From Lophium mytilinum (Eukaryota > Ascomycota > Dothideomycetes > Mytilinidiales > Mytilinidiaceae), in the NCBI GenBank assembly GCA_010093605.1, contig MU004196.1, forward strand, positions 770,255 through 834,254: a stretch of 64,000 bases of DNA. The letters are read 5' to 3'. Under the pieces are notes generated by a model. It saw only the letters and a program-made list of their open reading frames with translations. It did not search any database and was not told where the DNA came from. This document shows positions 58,481 through 64,000 of the stretch, piece by piece. Every line of letters begins with the position of its first letter. Within the stretch, counting starts at the first letter, position 1. Both the position numbers and the translations under genes were made by a program.

Positions 58481-59724
58481 ATGGCCCCTATGGAGTACTA
58501 TGACGAGTGCTCACCCGACGAAATCATCGACAGAGTACAGCCAAACCCACGGAGGAAGTACGCCCAAGTGGGCGACGCCTCGGTCTATTCAGACGAAGTT
58601 GCAACGGTGGAAGATTTCGATGGCTGGCTCACCGACTCAATCATATACCTGTACCAGGAAATCCTTCACTCGAAACTCACCCCCCTCGAACGCGATACCA
58701 TCTACATGATGTCGCCATGTACCGGGGCACTTTACCGCCGGGAGTACCTCGACATCTGCCATGATACGGACCTGCTAGAAGAACGATTCGCTTTTCTCGC
58801 CGCAGCGTCGGAACAGCTGGACCGCCGATGGATCGTCTTGCCTGTCTCCGATGGCGATGGCTTTTCAGCCGTCTCCGGGACTCACTGGTCGCTTCTGATC
58901 TTTGACCTGAAAAAGGAGATCGGTACCGCCTACTATTGTGATAGCATGGGCACGGTAAACGAAAAAGTGGCGGGTGAGTTGGTAGGGATGATGTCGTGGT
59001 TGGTAAAGAAGGGCATACGTGGAGAGAAGATGCGGACACCGCAGCAGAGCAACGTCTGGGACTGCGGTGTGTATGTTTGTTGGATGATTGACGCATTGGT
59101 CAATAACTATATGGCCGATGAAGGGGGTTCTCTCACGGATTCGTCGCTGGTGCCTTTGGCAGGTGACATCAACCCACGCCAGTATCGGAGATTGATTCTC
59201 AAGATGATGGCGAAGCATCTGGCTGTCGTCAGGTAAGAAGTCTCCTAGCCCTGACAACGGAACAAAGACGCTGACGCCTAGATAGCCCGCAGTCATCCCA
59301 AACTTCATCTTCACCATCCCTACCAAGCGATCAGATACAGGCTCAGCCTGTGTCAGCCTCGGAATGGCAGTCAGAGACGGACAAAGAACTGCACGCGAAT
59401 GAACAGCCGCGTACGGAAGCAGAAAGCAGCGAGCAGTGCCACATCAATGAAGGAGAATGCACAGCCAAGGAACCGAACACATACGAGCAGCCTCAGATGG
59501 ACGAGCAGTCGCTGTCAGACGTGGAACTTGATTCAGACGAGGAGCCTTTCTTCAACAAGGTCTCTACTCCAAACGAGCAGCTCCTGCCGGATGACAACTT
59601 AGACGGCGACTCGGACGACGACTCGGACGACAACGAGGACAACTTGGACGACGACTCACTTCCCAGCAACGAGCCACCACCATACGAGCAGCTGCCCCTG
59701 CCAGAAGAAGATCTTCAGACATGA
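58481..59724 (+). CDS. Ulp1-type cysteine protease, NEDP1/SENP8-like
   Basis: Proteases of this clan remove ubiquitin-like proteins; the short catalytic domain resembles the Nedd8 protease NEDP1/SENP8, so it may act on Rub1/Nedd8 (inference). Exons 58481-59232 and 59286-59724 join in frame (GTAAGA/AGATAG) to 396 residues. The triad is complete: His135 in SGTHWSLLIF, Asp154 in YYCDSMG and Cys195 in NVWDCGVYVC, with the oxyanion Gln189. DFDGWLTDSIIYLYQEIL is the usual domain start. The second exon adds a highly acidic Asp/Ser/Asn tail (DDDSDDNEDNLDDDS) ending in EEDLQT. The frame continues upstream past two TAG codons. Confidence 0.87.
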
Positions 59725-60435
59725 CAACGCTTGTTGGGATATCTCAATTCAGAAAAGCATTTGCAGCGTTGAAACTTCGTCAGGGCTTCCTTTTCAATAC
59801 CCTCCCTGGCATAGCCCCATCATCTTCTTTTCCTCTCCCAGCTTGACGCAGGGCTCCCGAGCTCGGGATATAGACACACAGACAGTTTCCCAATGATAAA
59901 CATCTTTGTTGGTCCACTTGACTTTTCCTTTGCCCTTTGCGGTACTAGTTCTTTCCGTGATGGATGGTGTGATCTTTATGTTATTCACCCCGCCCTTGAG
60001 ATAGCCTGATGTCTAAAGCCGTTCATATATGGGGCCATCAAGATGGCCTTGGATCGTCGCTTCACTGCTCTCTTAGCTCTTTACCTCCTTCTCTTCAGGA
60101 ACATAGCCTCATTCCACCTCTTCCTCTCCGAACTTCCAGTACACTTCACTGCCCTCATACCAATCAGACCACGAACACCCAAACGCCTAATCCAAATCAC
60201 CCAAAAAAACAAACCCCTACCCTACCCATCACAAATCAGATCAAAATCCGGAAACGCCGGATCCGGCCCAATATTCGTACTCTGCACCGTGTCGAACGTC
60301 TGCGTCGTGGCGCTCGCCTGAGCCGCCTCACACTGCGCTATACAACCCCATCAGCATCAGTATCTTAAACCCTTCAACAAAGCATCAAAGCCACACAACC
60401 AACAAAGAAATCCTTCCCCAGACGGGGGGTCCTAA
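59725..60435. other. Intergenic, convergent 3' regions
   Basis: Lies between the protease gene and the minus-strand secreted protein. A frame at 60009-60368 has no recognisable family. A CCCGAGCTCGGG palindrome is at ~59,857-59,868. Confidence 0.45.
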
Positions 60436-61118
60436 TCACTTACTCTTCTGCCCATTACAATCATTCACACTAAACGGCCCCTTGTTCCCCGCGTCATTCG
60501 CCGCCTGGCTGCACGTATTCGCCTGATTATCGCAGGTCCGCTGCGCGGCGGACGCGAAGTCAGTGAAGGTAGAGCCGTCGACGAGGAAGGGGCGTTTGGA
60601 GTCGCCTGGGGATTTGGTTAGCGGGGTGCTTGGCTTTTTCTACCTGCTTTGGCTATGGGTATAGTCCTGGGGTGGGAGTTGTGGAGATGGATGGTTGTGG
60701 TGGTGCTGGTGTTCAAGAGGCTCTTTAGGTATTGCACTCCTAAATACTGCTATCTGAGGTGGCCTAGCTTCTTTACCGGTCGTTCAGGATAGTGGAGCTT
60801 TGGTGCGGTTTGGAGGGTTGAGGAGGGGGCTGGAGCATGTCGAGCGGTGGCAGATGTGTGCGTGTGCGGTTCTTTGGAAAGGGGGCTTCCTTTTTTAGAG
60901 GCATGGGGTTGTAAAGCTGAAAGCTTACCGGAGTTCGAGATCGCCGGGGCCGCGCCACCAAGGGAGCCGGTGAAGGTCTGCAGATTCGAGACCTGCCGCG
61001 TGAAGAGGGTGTGGTGGGGGAGGAGGTGGATTTCGGAGTCTGGGACGAGGATCGTGGGGGAGAAAGCCGATGTAAGTGACAGCAAAAGAGATAGTGATAA
61101 TACATAGTAGTGCATCAT
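60436..61118 (-). CDS. Small secreted protein, four-Cys type
   Basis: Exons 60929-61118 and 60436-60605 join in frame to 119 residues. The N-terminus MMHYYVLSLSLLLSLTSAFS is a clear signal peptide. The mature part has VSNLQTFTGSLGGAAPAISN, then RPFLVDGSTFTDFASAAQRT followed by CDNQANTCSQAAND and the late VNDCNGQKSK. This arrangement (Leu/Gly-rich start, RPFxVxGxxF, three or four Cys) occurs in small secreted proteins of many ascomycetes whose function I do not know. The intron is 323 nt, long for this window, so an unseen middle exon is possible. The last residues look trimmed; relatives often end in Cys. Confidence 0.72.
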
Positions 61119-61992
61119 TATGAAAGGTAAGTAATAGCGAAGTAATGAGGATATTGAGGTTGATACGTGACGAGGTTGAAGATTTGAGACGGTCAAGGCG
61201 CGACCATCACGGCCGCCCATCTTACCTATATGAACTCGCACTACCCTTATTAAACTTCAGACAGTCCCGCCTTACCACAATGCCTTGGCTGTGGCTCGAA
61301 CAGTTCAGCTCAAAGGTGCGGCGTGTCGCGCATCCCGAAGTGGTGATAAGCGCTGGGGGATGCGACGGATGCGAAACGGGCGTAGGCCCCTGACCTGCGA
61401 CTAGAAACGCCAGGATTTTGGGATTGCGAGGCTGAGAACGCGGCGATCACGAGCTAGAAGATATTGACGCAATAAACATGGGTCTTCGAGACTTTGTAGA
61501 TTAAAATGGGTATTTTCTCTGTCTCAACCAAGCCAACGAAGGAACGACAAGAAGAAAGACAGTCTGTGAGAACGACTTTTCGGCTATATAAAGAAGATAC
61601 AGTTGAGTGCAGTGATCAGAGTACTAAACCCACGATGACGCTCCCAACGTCCTCCAATTACAAGTGTTATATACTGAGTAGTAAACCTGAGGCGTTTCTA
61701 CTACGCTTCTCTCTTAACGAAATAAGGGGAAACCCAAAGACAAGGTGCAGTCTCAACAGCAAAGCCAATTGAGATGGTTTCGATTTCGAGCAAGCTGGCT
61801 ATCCGCGCTAACAAATGCTCATCAATCAACCTATATAACGCCACTTTCAGCAGAGCAAATAGCTTCCATGCTGATGTGCTCTTCCACCCAATATCCCACA
61901 TGTGGGAGAAAATCAACGCTCGGCGAACAGAGGCAAGGAAATATGAGGACAAGGGGGTGTCGTGGTTCGTCATTAACGGTGATATCGGCAGT
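61119..61992. other. Intergenic
   Basis: Upstream region of the secreted-protein gene and 3' side of the Mid2-like gene. No recognisable gene. Confidence 0.45.
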
Positions 61993-62832
61993 CTAGAAGT
62001 TGGCTGCGGCGTTGGGGCGTCCGCCAGGGTTGTGATACTGCTCGAGGTTGGTCTGGAACGGAGTATTGGCGGCGCCGCTGTTGGGCTTCTCGCCGACGGC
62101 AGAGCCAGTGCCCATCATCAGATCGTTGTTGTCGTCGTCGCTCATGCGCTTCTTGCGGCCCCAGACGCGCCAGGCGACGAGGGCAAGACCGCCGAGCACG
62201 ATGGCTCCACCGACGCCGCCAACCACACCACCGATGATGCTCTTGGTCTTGCTGCTCATGCCACCACTACCACTGCTGTTGCCAGAGGTGTTAGGAGAGG
62301 CGGTTTGGGTTGCGAAGCCGGTGGTTTTGGCGACAGTGCGGCTGGCGGTTTGGGTTTCGACGAAGGTGGAGCTGCCGCTGACGATTGTGGTAACGGTCAC
62401 GAATTGCTCGACGGATGTTTGAACGAGAGCCGAGGTGTAGAGCGACGGGGCTGCAGAGGTCTTCGTTGTCTTAGGAGCGGCGGAAGAGGCACCTTTGGAG
62501 GACGCAGCAGCAGGAGTCGATGAAGCATCGTCGGATGAGGCGGCTGACGACGCGGCGACCGATGAGGGCTCTGGGGTTGCAGACGTAACGGCGTCAGAGG
62601 TTACGGCCGCGCTCGAGGGCGTTGGAGTCGCTGATGGGGTGTCCGCCGGTGTGCTCGATGCCACTGGGGTCTCGCTGGACGCCGCGGAAGAGGGAGTAGG
62701 AGTGGCAGAGGAAACGCCAGTACCGACGGCTTGCCTCTTGTCGTAGTGCATGTATGCCGCGATGCCATCGAGGTCAAGCGCGGATGTCAGGGCCAGAAGG
62801 GCCAGGAGGGTGAGCAGAACCCACGACTTCAT
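61993..62832 (-). CDS. Mid2-like mucin-type cell-surface sensor
   Basis: Single exon, 279 residues. A signal peptide (MKSWVLLTLLALLALTSALD) is followed by a short segment with a Kex2-like KR (DKRQAVG), then ~160 residues of Ser/Thr/Ala/Pro-rich sequence suited to O-mannosylation. One membrane helix, IIGGVVGGVGGAIVLGGLAL, lies near residues 205-227 with a stop-transfer cluster (RVWGRKKR). A ~45-residue cytosolic tail is rich in Asn, Asp and Gly (SDDDNNDLMMG, QYHNPGGRPNAAANF). This layout is that of Mid2/Wsc-type wall-stress sensors feeding the cell-integrity pathway. No WSC Cys domain is present, so the Mid2-like class fits better. The role is inferred from the layout. Confidence 0.82.
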   Translation of the reverse strand: MKSWVLLTLLALLALTSALDLDGIAAYMHYDKRQAVGTGVSSATPTPSSAASSETPVASSTPADTPSATPTPSSAAVTSDAVTSATPEPSSVAASSAASSDDASSTPAAASSKGASSAAPKTTKTSAAPSLYTSALVQTSVEQFVTVTTIVSGSSTFVETQTASRTVAKTTGFATQTASPNTSGNSSGSGGMSSKTKSIIGGVVGGVGGAIVLGGLALVAWRVWGRKKRMSDDDNNDLMMGTGSAVGEKPNSGAANTPFQTNLEQYHNPGGRPNAAANF

Positions 62833-63927
62833 TTTGGTGGTGGATGGCGATGGAGAACGAGAGGAGATATTTGCTGTAGTGATGAACGACTCTCGGTGGT
62901 GTGTCAGCTGTGTCAGGGAGATCCTGGATGGAAGTCCGCTGGTAAGGGGTAAATCGGGACGTGTACGCGAGAGGTTAATGGGGGGAGTTGGAAGGGGTTA
63001 AAAAGTCAACGAGAGAGAATCAAATGGACGTGAATGAGAAAGCAGCGAGTGTGGGAGCAACGGCTGGCTCGGGTGGTGTGGGTGGTGACTGAGCAGCGAA
63101 CGGAAGGGTTTTTGGTGCCGCTAAGAGGACAACGCGCAGCAGGCCCCATCACGAGACGCCAAAAATAGACACATATAGCGCATTCATGGCACCGTTCAAC
63201 ACCGTCTGGGGCGCCCTAAGAGCGATCAGGCTTGCAGACTGTCGTATTCGAACGCTTCAACGAGTATCAGAGCACTTCAAGCGGTGCTACGCCAGTGTAC
63301 CCAAGCGCGAAGGGAGTGTTGACCTTAGGAATGGACTTCGTACATATCCGTAGACTGCCACTGAAGGCCTTCTTCGGACGCTCTTTGTGCACTGCTATTT
63401 TATGTTCAAGGGAGCCTGCTTGTGCTATTGTATCCTAGACGGCCGAGTCCTTTTCATGTTTCTATCCCCGATGTACATACACACTATAGGATGTGTTTGC
63501 TTAGAACCGCCTAAGGGTCTCTAGTACGTTATAGCAATTATACAGCGGCAGTCTGGCAAGCCTCGTATCTCTAGGCCACCCCAGTCAGTGATGAACTATT
63601 CAACAGAGTTCCTTGTGCTATTGTATCCCAAACGGCCGAAGAGTGCAGGACCTCCACCCTCAGCCATTCAGCGCGCCGCGATAGATTTTGATGCTTGAAA
63701 CCTCCCACCACCCGCGTTTCACGGCTCGTCCACTCACCACCCGCCCTTTGCGAGCATTTCGGGCCCACTGCAGTTTTTGACAGCACCGGTGGCGCGCCAG
63801 ACTCGGTCGGCCCACCCTTCACAAGCCAGCGCGGTGCGTCATCGGCTCAACCCGAACGACGACCCTCGTGCAGACTTCTCTCTCTCGCTTTTCGCGCCAA
63901 TCCCGCTGCCCTCCCCTCAACTCCACC
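62833..63927. other. Divergent gap before the last gene; 28-bp direct repeat
   Basis: Promoter of the Mid2-like gene and of the gene starting at 63928. Contains two copies of a 28-bp repeat (63419-63446 and 63612-63639). No other gene recognised. Confidence 0.5.
63419..63639 (+). repeat. Direct repeat pair, 28 bp, 193 bp apart
   Basis: CTTGTGCTATTGTATCC is exact in both copies. The following 11 bases (TAGACGGCCGA / CAAACGGCCGA) differ at two sites. Copies are at 63419-63446 and 63612-63639. Confidence 0.85.
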
Positions 63928-64000
63928 ATGTCCATAAGCGGTGCCCCAGCACTCGCAGCGATGCTGCATTTGACGCCCCACGAGGCCCTTTCCGGCGTCT
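63928..64000 (+). CDS. N-terminus of a gene cut by the window edge
   Basis: ATG in the context CTCCACCATG after a pyrimidine-rich leader, opening MSISGAPALAAMLHLTPHEA and still open at the last base. Too short to name. The leader and the start context make a real gene likely. Confidence 0.5.
   Translation, partial: MSISGAPALAAMLHLTPHEALSGV

Overview
This is a 64 kb piece of nuclear DNA from a filamentous ascomycete (Pezizomycotina). The basis is short GT-AG introns of about 48-75 nt, small genes packed on both strands, and fungal families such as Fig1, Sog2, PalA, CrzA, Ima1, Mid2-like and HET. I cannot fix the genus from sequence alone. No virus-derived element or intact transposon was recognised.

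Layout, left to right: the 3' end of a Tyr/Pro/Ser repeat protein; a decayed protein-kinase-like gene; fig1; sec23 (nine exons, one of 19 nt); a gene for a basic nuclear-type protein; a ~150-bp-period tandem array; an aldehyde dehydrogenase divergent from a short-chain dehydrogenase, with a perfect 18-bp inverted repeat between them; mitochondrial bL17 divergent from ribonucleotide reductase large subunit; a 2 kb gap; a small fungal hypothetical protein running into minisatellites; a second tandem array (~97-bp period); a HET-domain gene; sog2; alg14; mitochondrial uL24 divergent from ima1; an MFS carrier; a coiled-coil hypothetical protein; a U2 snRNA gene; an F-box gene; crzA; palA; atx1 (divergent from palA); a DJ-1/PfpI-like gene; a PRELI/Ups gene; a Ulp1-type (NEDP1/SENP8-like) protease with an interrupted upstream frame; a small secreted protein; a Mid2-like membrane sensor; and the first 73 bases of a further gene.

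Most genes are housekeeping. Several belong to stress and surface signalling: fig1 (calcium influx), crzA (calcineurin target), palA (alkaline pH), sog2 (RAM pathway) and the Mid2-like sensor.

The strongest unusual observation is the U2 snRNA gene on the minus strand. It appears to carry a 53-nt spliceosomal intron (GTAAGT, GCTAAC, TATAG) a few nucleotides from its 5' end, inside the strand that pairs with U6. Next is a pair of diverged tandem arrays, at about 10.19-11.05 kb and 22.43-23.69 kb. They share the motif order GATGTAAAG, then GATATC, then a CAGGCG block, in the same orientation, and each fills the space between two convergent genes. Smaller curiosities are a DJ-1-like protein with Ser in place of the nucleophile Cys, two CAG-TAG interruptions in one long frame upstream of the Ulp1-like domain, GC-AG introns, micro-exons, and genes whose coding strand flips from C-rich to G-rich part way along.
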